Shown here: piece by piece, positions 23,346-33,983 of the stretch
Layout: each line of letters starts with the position of its first letter
Position numbering within the stretch: the stretch's first letter is position 1
From: Euptelea pleiosperma
Taxonomy: Eukaryota > Streptophyta > Magnoliopsida > Ranunculales > Eupteleaceae
Direction of reading: 5' to 3'
NCBI GenBank assembly: GCA_035048495.1
Contig: CM068552.1
Coordinates: 21,826,154 to 21,890,153, forward strand
DNA length: 64,000 nt
The notes under the pieces: model-generated
Seen by the model: the letters and a program-made list of their open reading frames with translations, nothing else
Databases searched by the model: none
Told to the model about the DNA's origin: nothing
Translations under genes and position numbers: made by a program

Positions 23346-26096
23346 TGATATTCGCTTAAAAGTGCTTATTTTAAGCAATTATCCTTTTAGCGTTATTGCA
23401 TTCTCCTACGTAAAATGCTCTATTTATCTACTTTTCTACGTAATAGTCTCTTCTGTTGCGTAGAACACACTTTTCTGGACGAAATGGTATATTTGCATGC
23501 ATTAAACGCATTTCTGGAAGTCTAGACATTAAGTCGTTCTGATAAAGTCTCATTATGTGCTTCTTCTGTCGCAGAAAATCCCGATGGGACGATTCTCGAG
23601 ACTTGCGAGCCCACATCGATCAGGAAAGCCCATTATCAAAGCTTAAAGAGCCCACATGCTATGACTAGAAGATATGGGCCAAATATGGGTTAAATAAGAG
23701 GACCAAAAAGCCGGCCCAAAGAACGAAGAGAGCAGGAGAGCCAATGACCAAGAGACGGACCAAAGCGTTTAAAGCCACATGAGTCAGCAATGAATGATAG
23801 TCTACTCTACTGGAGAAGCGTGAGGATGGTCACAGTGAAGACCAGGGTTCCAGACCCTCTGCCAATACTTTTATCTCCATTTTCTGATATTTTCTCTCTC
23901 CTCCCCCTAATTTTCTATCTCATCTCTCCTTATTCTTTCTCTCTTCATCTCTTGGTCATCGGATCTACTGACCTAACCCCAGAACTCCTGCCCGTTAGCT
24001 CTAGCCCATCTCCCTAAGCTATCGGACCGTTGGATCTTCCATCGGACAGTTGGATCGTCCATTAGACCGTCGAATCTCTCTAAATCTGTCGGCCTGCCAA
24101 TCTGGATCCTGATCAAGTCATCTTCAATCTGACCATTAGATTGTCTGTCACATCATCTTGTGAGACGATGGACATCATCAATCCATGTGGGGCAGTAGCC
24201 GGGCCCATCATCATCGACCCGCTGCCCGACCATTTAGTGGACCTCGTGAATTTCAAAATAATTTAAATTAAATTTTAAAAAAAGGGGGGGGGGTCCACTA
24301 AATGGGGAAATTCCCCAAAGAAAAGTAAGGTTTTACTTATAAAAAAAAATACAAAATTTTTTTTTTTTTCTTATTTTTTATTTTCGAAAAATCCCTATTT
24401 CCATTAAAGGAAATAGGGAAGCTTTTTAAGGGGAAGAGAAGGGTTTGTTGGAACCCTAATCCCCCTCCCATCTCTTTCTCTCCTTCCCCAAAATTGTTCC
24501 CGACGTTTTCCTCTCCTCCTTCTCCTTCTTTTTCTTCTTTCTCATTCTTCTCTTCTTCATCTTCTTCTTCCTTCTTCTCCTTTTCTCCGGCTGGAGTTCT
24601 GCAACTCGGCCACGCGCCTCGCCCTTCTCCTTCTTCTTCTTCTTCTTCTTCTTCTTCTTTCTTCTCTTCTGCCCACGCAGCTCCGTCTCTTCCCTCTTCT
24701 GCTGCTGTTGTTGCTGTTACCGCCCAACCACCACTACTACACCGGCCACCTTCTTGGCCGAATTGGTTCATGGTCTGCACCAACTGCTGCGCCACCAGCA
24801 ACCTACTGCTGTTCTCCTCTCCTATCGGTGGCTTCCATCCACAGCACCTCCACAAGCCGCCCAGCCACCACTGTTTCGACTTTCCACAACAGCTCGCCCC
24901 TCACCTCCACTTACCGCCTCCTCTCTTCTCTCCTCCCACGTTTCAGAATATCTCCCATCTCTCCAGTCAATTTCTCTTCTCTCAAACCTCCATTACCGCT
25001 GTTGTAACCGGCTGCACCTAGCACCATTCCAACAGACGGCACCCAAGCTACCATTTACCACCCAGCCCTTAGCCCTTCTCTTCAAGAAAAACCAGAAAAA
25101 AAATAAAAAAAAATGAGAAGAAGAGGGAGAAGAACAAGAGGAAAAGGGGAAAGAGGTGGTCTGCACCTCCTCAGCCACCACCACCGTCTAACCCACCACC
25201 ATCTTCAGCCATCTCATCGTCTTCCAAATCTGCATCCTCTGTAGCAGCAAGCGTCCACCACACCATGGCCTGCAATCTCCCCCCAACCATCACGCCCCTC
25301 ACCTTCTCAGTGCCGTGGAGAATCCAGCAACTCCACGCCATGAACCTTGCTGCAATCACCTCCCCATGCTGTTGGACGGTGGTACATCTATAGGTCTTTG
25401 CATATACAACAAACACCACCCTGTCCACCATCGTTTGCTGGTCTTCATCACCACAGGTTCCATCATCATCACCCTCCATTTAGCTTTGGCCAAACCAGCA
25501 TGCCTGATCAATGGCCAATCTCTGGTCCGACCCAAAGGTTCTCTAAGGTAAGAAACCACTTCTTTTAGTTTCTTTTTCCTTATATTCTCTCTTTAGAATC
25601 ATCTCTCTCTCTCTCTTTCTCTCTCTCATCTCACCTTTTTCTTTATTTCCCTCTCTCTACATAGCTCATTCTTGTTACTTTCTCTCTCTTAGTTTAATCT
25701 CTCTCTAGTTAATTTTTATTGTTTTTTAGTAATTAGATTTTATTTTATTTTATTCAAGAAATGTAAGGCTTATTTCAATTAATGAAAGAATTTTTTTAAG
25801 TGCAATTGGTTATGGTTGATTTTTTTGTATGCTTCTATTTGTTAATAAATTCTCTCTAAAAAAAATGTTTGTTTTAATCTCAACCACCATTCTCACCTAC
25901 CCATGTTTTCAAGGATTTTCCATGTTTAAAAGAGTTCTTATTTGCGCTAACCCGACTAATCCCGAGTGCGGATTCGACTCCGACTTTCCACTGTGCTAGA
26001 ATTCTTAATTTTTGCAGAGAAAAAGAACCGGATAAATTAAAAATGTATTGGAATTAGGGTTTCCGTAATCAACGACGCGGAATAAACCTACTTTCA
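23346..26096 (+). mobile_element. TGATATT family, copy C (plus, solo-LTR-like)
   Basis: It runs from TGATATTCGCTTAAAAGTGC to CGACGCGGAATAAACCTACTTTCA, about 2.75 kb with TG...CA ends. It is inserted in opposite orientation into copy B/D, whose sequence resumes at 26097. Flanks TTGGG and GTGGA do not form an exact duplication. The interior has a long pyrimidine-rich block (about 24480-24680) and short T/C microsatellites (about 25600-25690). The ORFs there are low-complexity and not supported. It is closely similar to copy F over most of its length. The T-arm-like motif is at 23846-23856. Confidence 0.65.
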
Positions 26097-26584
26097 GTGG
26101 AGGTTTTGTGTTCACGAGGTCGTGGACCCCTTGCGAGGCCGTGGACCTCATGTGAGTGGGCTGTTTGGCCATGAGGTTTGTGGGTTAGGGTAAAGAGAGA
26201 AAATATAGGGGAGAGGAGAGAGAAACGGTGTAGGACCATTGGATGGCTAGGGTTGAATGGGTTTTATGGAAGAGTTGGGAGAATCTAACGGCTAAGATTG
26301 CATGATGTGGGAATCAGATGGTGATCGAAGGGATGGGAAGGTTAGATTATGTGGTGTTAGTAAGAGAGATGGGGATCGTACAGTGATCGGAGAAAGATGA
26401 TGATGATCGGACGGTTGATATGGATTGTAATCGGATGGTTGAGATGTTACGAGGATGATGATCGGCCGTGGTGAGAGAGTTAGTTAAAGTTAGGAAAGAG
26501 AAAATTAGGGTTTAGAGAGAGGAGAGAGAATTGGGGAGATGAGAGAGAAAATGTGAGAGAATAGAGAAAAAGGTGCTGGCAGAG

Positions 26585-26595
26585 GGTCTTGAACC
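26585..26595 (-). other. T-arm/B-box-like motif of copy B/D
   Basis: The minus strand reads AGGGTTCAAGACCCT around a B-box-like GGTTCAAGACC, one base from the pol III consensus GGTTCGANNCC. It is the best-preserved part of the family's tRNA-like module. The D-arm side is degraded in this copy. Confidence 0.45.
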
Positions 26596-27344
26596 CTGGT
26601 CTTCAATATGTTCTTCTCTCAAGCTTTGCTTGTAGAGCAGACATTCCTTGTCATTTTATGTGGTTTTAAAGGCTTTGGTCCGTCTCTTGGTCATCAGCTC
26701 TCTTGCTCTTGGTTCTTTGGACCGGTCCTTTGATCCTCAGGTTCAGCTCGTATTTGGCACATATCTTCTTATCATACCATGTTGGCTCTTCAAGCTTTGA
26801 TATTAGGCTTCTATGGTTGATCATGGGCCCGCAAGTCTCGAGAATAGCCCGATCGGGTTTCCTGTGAGAGAAAAGCGCGTAATGAGACTTGATCAAAACG
26901 GCTTCATATCTAGACTTCCAATAATGTATTTAATGCATGCAGATATACCATTTCGTCCAGAAAAGTGTGTTCTACACAACAGAAGAGACTCTTACGTAGA
27001 AAAGTGGATAAATAGTGCAGCTTTATGTAGGAGAGTGTGATAATGATAACAGGATAATTGCTTAAAATAAGCACTTTTGAGCAAATATCATGACCGTTAT
27101 TTTTCATTTTTTTATTTTTTTCATTTTTGAGAATCTCAATTTCAAATTTCAAATTTTGAATTCCAACGTCATTTTTTTCGTTATTTATGTCATTTTCCAT
27201 TTTTGCCCTTGAGCATTACAATTCGTTATAATGACCTTTATAACGAAAAAATGGTAATGCCCCTAGTCCGTTATACCGTTCTAACGGCCCCTTTAAATCT
27301 TTGGGTTTTGGTGGGCCACTCCACTCAAATAATGATCAAAATCC

Positions 27345-27788
27345 GCGACTACAATCAAAAGAACAAATCGATGACAAGCACGGGCAAACCGATGACAAGC
27401 ATAGACAAATCGATGACAAGGGATATCAAAATGATGACAATGAAGTGCAAATCGATGACAAAGGAGATTAAAACGATTATAAGAAAGTGCAAACCCATGA
27501 CAAGGATGGGCAAACCAATGACAAAGAAGTGCAAACCGATGGTAACGATGGACAACCTAATGACAAAGAAGATCAAAATGATGATAAAGAATGACAAACA
27601 AATGAAAGAATGGAAAAACGTACAAGGAAGTGCAAATCGATGATAAAAAAGAGCAAACTGATGACAACCGCGGGCAACACGATGACAAAGAAGATCAAAA
27701 CAGTGACATTAATGAAGGGCAACCCGATGACAAAGAATGGAAAAATGATAATAAGGAAGTGTAAATCAATGACAAGGAAGTCACCCGT
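27345..27788 (+). repeat. 21-bp minisatellite, ~21 units
   Basis: The unit is of the form GGGCAAACCGATGACAAGCAT, repeated with exact 21-bp spacing and substitutions only. Core words ATGACAA and GTGCAAA recur throughout. Because 21 is a multiple of three, frames stay open over long stretches. One plus frame gives a Lys/Met/Thr-rich heptad series. Another gives a hydrophilic Gln-Thr-Asp-Asp-Lys type heptad with two or three stops. No flanking gene structure supports expression, so it is called a repeat. Confidence 0.8.
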
Positions 27789-28262
27789 GCACGTTCTTGA
27801 TTTTATGATTTTATACATTTTCGCTACTTTCTTTGAGGAATTATCATGTTTGTGTTAATCACCCATTGGGGAGGATTTCATGAGCATTATGGCATTTTAG
27901 GATTTTCGTAGTATAATTCTCATAATATTGGCTTCAATAATGGGCATACATCAATTCTTTGTGTTTTGTGTGTGGTAAGTGCTCAAGCCCGAGGCCTAAA
28001 AGAGAGTGGCGATCATGCCCCGAATCTAGATATCCAGATACGACCCGAAAACCCATGGATAGACCCATACCCAAACCCAGAGATGATCTATGAATGATCC
28101 CTAGTGGTCTAATTTGATCGATAAAACTACTAGGGTTCACTCTGAAATCCACTAAGTCCGAAAGAAACTAAGTATATAAATAAAATGATCCTACGTCATT
28201 AACTGTGAAATCCGTTAAACTACTACGGTTCACTCTGAAATCCATTAATTGTGTTTGATAGA
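27789..28262. other. Intergenic, no gene seen
   Basis: Nothing coding. GGTTCACTCTGAAATCC occurs twice (near 28134 and 28227), and ACCCATACCCAAACCC-like short repeats lie near 28060. Confidence 0.45.
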
Positions 28263-29198
28263 TGAAATAAAGGTTTTTCCGCGTCGTTGGTTACGAAAAC
28301 CCTAAAGTTCAACAATATTTGTAATTTCTCCGAATTGGTTCACTTAATCTGCAAATAAGCAGACTTGCACAGTGGCTCGTGTCGGATATCGTCCGCACTC
28401 GGGATTAGTTAGCACAATAAGAAACAAGAATAATCAAAAAATGCTCAAAATAAATAGAAGGGTGAGAATGGTGGAGGTTGATTTAAAATATGCTTGAGAT
28501 TGTTGTTAGAACTATTAGAATAAAAAAAAACATAAGAGAAACGAGAATGAAAAATACAATAAATGAAAACAACTTAAACTTGAATTTAAAACTTATTCAT
28601 TAAACTAAAAACAAATGCTTACAATGCTTGTTCAAATGCTTTACAATGGAAATAACATTAAACCAAATTAATCTAGAAGGCCATTAAAATATTACCCTAG
28701 AAAGCATGTAAAGGTAGAGAGGGAAAGAAGAGAGAGAAAGAAGATAGGAAGGTTAAAGAGATGAATTAAAGAGAAGCTTACCATTGAAGAGGTAGATGGT
28801 GCAACTCCGATTAGATCGACCTCAATAGGATTGAGGATTATAGCCTTTGATTGTGACGGATGGAATGGGCAGCAAGGAGACGTTGCTGTTTGACGCTTTG
28901 CACTTCGAGGTGGAGGCGTTAATGGTGAGCTCGCCGGAGAAGAAGGGTGAAGAAGAAGAGAAAGAAAGAAGAAAGAGAGGAAGAGAAGGGGGAGGGAACC
29001 AACCCAAGAAGGAGAGATCGTAGATCTCTTATAGACTTTTTTTTTTCTTTTTGCTTGTTGTAAAAATGATGACTGTTAGATCTAGAGAGATCCAACGGTT
29101 GGGAATGGGTTAGTTAGATGAGAGAGAGAGTGACTAGGATAGAGAGATATGGGGGAGAGAAGAATCGGTCAAGTGAGACCAATTCTCTCTTGTTGTTG

Positions 29199-29335
29199 CA
29201 AATGGGCATGAACATGGGTAATGGGCATGGGTCATGGGCATGAGTCATGGGTATGGGTACGGACATGGGTATGGGTCATGGATATGGGCATGGGTCATGG
29301 GTCATGGGTCATGGGCTTAGGTCATGGGCCAAGAT
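29199..29335 (+). repeat. CATGGG(T/C) minisatellite
   Basis: Tandem variants of CATGGGTCATGGGTATGGG fill about 135 bp. Irregular hexamer and heptamer phasing suggests slippage. Confidence 0.7.
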
Positions 29336-29394
29336 AGATAGATAAAGAGAGAAATAGGAGAGAGGTGAGAGAAAAATATAAAAATAAAAGCATT

Positions 29395-29462
29395 GGAGGG
29401 TCTTGAACCCTGGTCTTCTTTATTCTCTCTCATCCGCTCCACCAATAAGTCAAACTTATCCT
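29395..29462 (-). other. tRNA-like module in copy E
   Basis: The minus strand holds ACTTATTGGTGGAGCGGATG, like a D arm and A box. About 30 bases further is AGGGTTCAAGACCCT, like a T arm with its B-box-like core at 29399-29409. It is the clearest of the five modules. Acceptor stem pairing is not evident, so it is a relic or derived promoter rather than a tRNA gene. Confidence 0.5.
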
Positions 29463-29484
29463 TTAAAAATCCATCATTCATCGG

Positions 29485-29690
29485 TCGACCAATCGATTAG
29501 ACCCTGATTGGAGTCAGGGTCCAATCGATTGGATAGAAAAAAATTATCCCAAATAAGTCCAATCGACTGGGCAGACTCTAATCGATTGGAGGGGATGTCC
29601 AATCAATTGGATAAAATTCAAAAAAAATTTATTTTTGTTTGGGCAAGTCCAATCGATTGGACCTACCAGCATATCAATTGGACTCACCAA
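29485..29690. repeat. Cluster of TCCAATCGATTGGA palindromes
   Basis: The 14-bp palindrome TCCAATCGATTGGA (ClaI core ATCGAT) is exact at 29520 and 29648. Near-matches lie at about 29488, 29557, 29578, 29599 and 29668. Spacing is irregular (about 20-70 bp). Confidence 0.7.
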
Positions 29691-30004
29691 ATCAGGGATA
29701 AAATTGCCCGACTAAGCCCTGATTTTCTTCAGAAGGTTTCCCTTGCTGTTATGACTTGGTTTTTAATATTTTTAAGAATTTTCAATATATTTATGTGATA
29801 TTTAAGTCACTTACCGACGTAATGGTGTGTGATCAATTGAAGTTATGAATTTTTTGATGCATCATTCTTCTAATCTTCTTTCTAGTAGTATTCTCCAGTC
29901 TTCAGTGATGAAACCATACTCAACCAATCGACTCCTAACTACTCACACACTAAGAAGGTTACATAACAGAATTAGCCAACACAAAAATCTAGACCTTACA
30001 AGTA

Positions 30005-30725
30005 AGACACTATTTTGACCATATCTCATTCGTTATCAAGAAACTGTAAATGAGCCATACATTTTCAGAAAGGTCTCGCAGAGATCTAAAAATAATCCTT
30101 CTTTGGCGATCCTCAAAAGAATCATATTCCCTTCTAAAAATACCACACAACACAAACTCAATTCTGGATTTTGACCTATAGTCATTTTTTTGATCACTAC
30201 GAACAACACATAGAATTTTTAGAATCCACTTGATGTTCTGGAAATTTAACTAACAGAAACTCAAAAATGTTCTTCTCGAGCAAAGTCCAAAAAGCTTGTT
30301 TACTTGTTTGAAATCGTATTGCAAAACAGAAGTTTGGATTTGGTAGATTTAAGCTACTGTCAGTGTTTTGATCATATCTCACTGTGTAGATTGAATTTGT
30401 AGAATCTAGAAATAGTTTCAGAAAGCTATCTCACAAAGCTTCAAAAAGTTCTTCTAGAGCAAGGTCCAGAGACCTCATGTGTCTACTTGAAATCGCACTG
30501 CAAAACAAGACTTTGAATCTTACATATTTAAACTACAGTCAGTGTTTTGATAATATCTCACTGATCTGATCAAATTTTTAGAATCCGAGAATAACTGTAG
30601 AATGCTAACTCACAGAGCTTCGATTCATCACCATTGGTCAGAAACTAGTTCTGCCATCCAAGGGGTTGGAATCGCAGCTCAAGACAAAAACAAGGTGGTG
30701 TCTCAGATTTCAAATCGGGTATCTA
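30005..30725 (+). repeat. ~178-bp degenerate tandem array, four units
   Basis: The phrase TTTTGATCATATCTCACTG and variants recurs at about 30011, 30187, 30366 and 30544, each followed by TAGAATC and later by a 'GTTCTTCTAGAGCAA(G)GTCC' element. Unit junctions CTACTGTCAGTG and CTACAGTCAGTG are 178 bp apart. The unit size resembles plant satellites and nucleosomal repeats, but four units could also be an internal tandem of an LTR element. Confidence 0.65.
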
Positions 30726-31084
30726 GGTCTCTTGGTCCCGATTCGTATACTGGTCAAATTAAGGTTATTCTAATATGTTCTTTTTAGGATAACACATGCT
30801 CAAGAGTACTAAAAAGAAATAATATATATATCATCATCAAGTAATCAATCATGTAATAAATCAAAGTGAGAACAAGCCTTCGAATCAAGCTAGAACAAGC
30901 TTGTTAAAACAAAGTCAAGATAAAGCAAGTAAAGTGTTTGTAAAGTTTCTAAGGGCTATCTAGCCATCTTCCATGTAATCTTCCACTTCCTCACATATAT
31001 CCTCCTGTAAATCATCATATGCCGAATCTATCCAATCCTCTGGATCCTCATAGATCTCACCAATAAAATCTGAAATATGATCGG
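30726..31084. other. Intergenic, no gene seen
   Basis: AT-rich, without recognised ORF or repeat ends. It lies between the tandem array and copy F. Confidence 0.5.
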
Positions 31085-33983
31085 TGATATTCGCTTAAAA
31101 GTGCATATTTTCCACTGTTATCTTCTAAGCGTTATCACACTCTCCTACGTAAAACTGCTCTAATTATCCACTTTTCTACGTAAGAGTCTATTTCATTGCG
31201 TAGAACACACTTTTCTAGACGAAATGGTATATTTGCATACATTAGACATATTTTTGGAAGTCTAGGTATAAAGACGTTATGATCAAGTCTCATTACGTGC
31301 TTTTCTCTTGCAGAAAACTCGATCGGGCTATTCTAAGACTTGCGGGCCCCACGATCAACCACAGAAGCCTAATATCAAAGCTTGAAGAGCCACAGGCTAT
31401 GACTAGAAGATATGGGCTGAATAAAAGGACCAAAAAGTCAGCCCAAAGAACAAAGAGAGCAGGAGAGCCAATGACCAAGAGACGGACCAAAGCGTTTAAA
31501 GCCACATGAGTCAGCAAGGAATGATGGTCTACTCTACTGGAGAAGTGTGAGGATGGTCACAGTGAAGACCAGGGTTCCAGACCCTCTGCCAATACTTTTA
31601 TCTCTATTTTCTGATATTTTCTCTCTCCTCCCCCTAATTTTCGATCTCATCTCTCTTTATTCTATCTCTCTTCATCTCTCGGTCTTCGGATCTACTGACC
31701 TAACCCCAGAACTCTTGCCCGTTGGCTCTGGCTCATCTCCCTAAGCTATCGGACTGTTTGATCTTCCATCGGACCGTTGGATCGTCCATCAGACCGTCAG
31801 ATCTCTCTAAATTCGTCGGCCTGCCAATCTGGATCCTTATCAAGTCATCTTTAGTCTGACCATCAGATTGTTTGTCACATCATCTTGTGAGACGATGGAC
31901 ATCATCAATCTATGTGGGCCAGTAGCCAGGCCCATCATCATCGACCCGCTGTCCGACCATTTAGTGGACCCCGTGAATTTCAAAATAATTTCAATTAAAT
32001 TTAAAAAAAGGGGGGGTCCACTAAATGGGGAAATTCTCCAAAGAAAAGTAGGGTTTTACTTAAAAAATAATATATATATATATATATTTCTTATTTTTTA
32101 TTTTCGAAAAATCCCCTATTTCCATTAAAGGAAATAGGGAAGCTTTTTAAGGGGAAGAGAAGGGTTCGTTGGAACGCTAATCCCCCTCCCATCTCTTTCT
32201 CTCCTTCCCCAAAACTGTTCCCGACCTTTTCCTCTCCTCCTTCTCCTTCTTTTTCTTCTTTCTCTTCCTCCTCTTCTTCATCTTCTTCATCTTTTTCCTC
32301 GCCGGAGTTGCAGGCAGCAACTCCGGCCGCCTGCACGTCCTCCTTCTCCTGTCTCCTCCTCTCCTTCCCCTTCTTCCTTCAAACCCTTCTCTTCTTCTTC
32401 TTCTTTTTCTTCTTCTTCTTTTTTTTTTTTTCCTTTTCCGGCGAGAACCTGCAACTCCGGCAGGTTCGTCTTCCACACCTTCTTCTTCCCTTCTTCTTCT
32501 CTTCCGCCCTCTTCCTCTTCTATTTCTCCTTCTTCACCGATCGCCTGCACCTCAGTCTTCCCCTTTTCTTCTTCTTCTTCTTTTTCATCTTCTCAAGATT
32601 TTGCCGGAGTTGCAGGTCTGCAACTCCAGCCTGCTGTAACAGTCCGCCACCGAAACTGGTTTCGCCTCCTTGTGCGCTCCGCTGGTGCGCCACCCCTTCA
32701 CGAACGTGCTGGACGTGGGGATCTTCCTCAGACTTCCCATCTCCACCACGATCTGCCCCTCTCCTTGGGCAGCAACCCAGCGCCTCCGCCAGCAACGCTT
32801 GATGCTCGTCATCTTCCCTCTCTTTCCCACGTCCTCACCTCACCTCTATCACCCTAGCCGCCCCTAACTTCTCTCTCAATCTCTCTCTCTCACAAACAGT
32901 CCTCTCCTCTATCCTCTAAGATAAAAACCAGAAAAAAAAAAAGCAAAGAAAGAAAAGAAAAAGGGGAAGAAGAGAGGAGGGTAAGCCGTGAGCATCTCTA
33001 CCTGACTGTGCACCGCCATCTACCTCTCCAAACGAACCAGCAACTGATCTTTGCTCTCTCGGGATCCTGCAAGTTCAACAACCTCCTCTTCTTCACAGCC
33101 ACCTCACACCGTCGGATTGGAGTGATGCAACTACGATCTCTCCTCTCCTCAACTTCGCCACCCAGCTTCTCATCGCCTCGGCTGCTCCTCTCTACCACCC
33201 CTCATCCTGTCATCATGCACCAGCAAGTGTGCACCCTTGCAACCACATGCAGCACATCATCCTCTCCATTATCTCCAGTAAAGCACGGACTTGCTGCCCT
33301 TCCCCTACTTCCATGCCAAATAGGTGCGCCTTCCTCTAAGGAAACCCTCATGCCCGAACCAGTCCGACATCTCAATCAACACCTCCAAATGCAAGGTTAG
33401 GGTGATTTCTACCCACTTGACCACGCCTCTCTATCGCATGGCTGATCGCAAAGTAAAACTCGTGGTAAGTTGTGTTCAAAGGCTAGAAACTTTCTCTCTC
33501 TAGATCTATCCACTATCTCTCTCTTCTTATTTTCTCTCTCTCACTAGTTTCTTTCTCTCTCTAGTTTTCTCGAAATTTCTTTTAGTTTTTGTTATTTATT
33601 TATTTTATGAATTCCAAGCATTGTAGAATATTTCTTTTAATCATGAATGAAGAAGAGTTAATTGAGGATTATTTGTGTGTCATATCTTTTATCAATGTGT
33701 TAATTTTTGGTATTTTCTCTCTCTAAAAATCATAAAAGCAATCATGTTTTAATCCTGTGATCATCATTCACACCCTTCCATCTTTTTATTTTTAACAATT
33801 TCTGAGAAAAAATAATTATTTCATGTTCCTGAATTACGCGAACTAACCCCGAGTGTGGATCGACATCCGACACGAATCCCTATACAAAAGTTCATATTTT
33901 GCAGGATTAAAATTCGGATCAAATTACAAATGTGTTGAAATTAGGGTTTCCGTAACCAACGACACGAAAAAAGCCTAATTTCA
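31085..33983 (+). mobile_element. TGATATT family, copy F (plus, solo-LTR-like)
   Basis: It runs from TGATATTCGCTTAAAAGTGC to CGACACGAAAAAAGCCTAATTTCA, 2.9 kb with TG...CA ends. It is collinear with copy C, including the palindromic segment GGTCCACTAAATGG with its long G run and the pyrimidine-rich block (about 32230-32600). The T-arm-like motif is at 31573-31583. Flanks ATCGG and AACAA differ, so it may have arisen by recombination between copies or be old. No retroviral coding domains are present. Confidence 0.65.

Larger units (their letters stand above)
14057..27090 (-). mobile_element. TGATATT family, copy B/D (minus, interrupted)
   Basis: The element starts (minus strand) TGATATTTGCTCAAAAGTGC at 27090 and ends GACACGGAAAAACCGTTGTTTCA at 14057. 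Target bases on the two sides are TGACC and CGACC, a 4/5 match consistent with a 5-bp LTR-type duplication inside a MITE. The element is cut by the copia insertion (15668-22813) and by copy C (23346-26096). Removing those leaves about 3.1 kb, close to copies A and F. The tRNA-like T arm lies at 26585-26595. No coding domain is visible in its own sequence. Confidence 0.65.
13953..27303. mobile_element. CCAAGG-type MITE split by the 13 kb nest
   Basis: 13953-14056 and 27091-27303 are the two halves of one MITE of the type seen intact at 54011-54273. The left half has ATGGTTTAAAAAATGTCCGTTATAACGG and the GACCTCCCCCGTGACGTTATG region. The right half has GAGCATTACAATTCGTTATAA, GTCCGTTATACCG and the AAATCTTTGG end. 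The two halves are separated exactly by element B/D and everything inserted in it. The MITE's own 9-bp duplication is not recognisable. Confidence 0.65.
28263..29475 (-). mobile_element. TGATATT family, copy E (minus, truncated)
   Basis: It starts at the family's CA end (TGAAATAAAGG on plus, then TTTTTCCGCGTCGTTGGTTACG). It continues through the CACAGTGGCTCGTGTCGGAT region and GA-rich DNA to the tRNA-like module at about 29395-29460. The TGATATT end is missing, so the copy is truncated there. A minisatellite of CATGGGT/CATGGGC units at 29199-29335 is inside it. Confidence 0.6.

Noticed and set aside
24337..25479. Ser/Pro- and Glu/Lys-rich ORFs up to 175 residues
   Set aside because: Both strands are open through (CTT)n/(GAA)n-type sequence. 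The region is part of copy C and has an equivalent in copy F with different frames.
27345..27788. CRISPR-like array
   Set aside because: The repeats are contiguous 21-bp units without unique spacers, in a plant genome.
27203..27858. Two overlapping ORFs (146 and 82 residues) across the minisatellite
   Set aside because: Open because the repeat period is a multiple of three; no flanking gene structure or known family. Listed as a repeat and as a finding instead.
32091..33400. ORFs up to 164 residues in copy F
   Set aside because: Same low-complexity explanation as copy C; not conserved in frame between the two copies.
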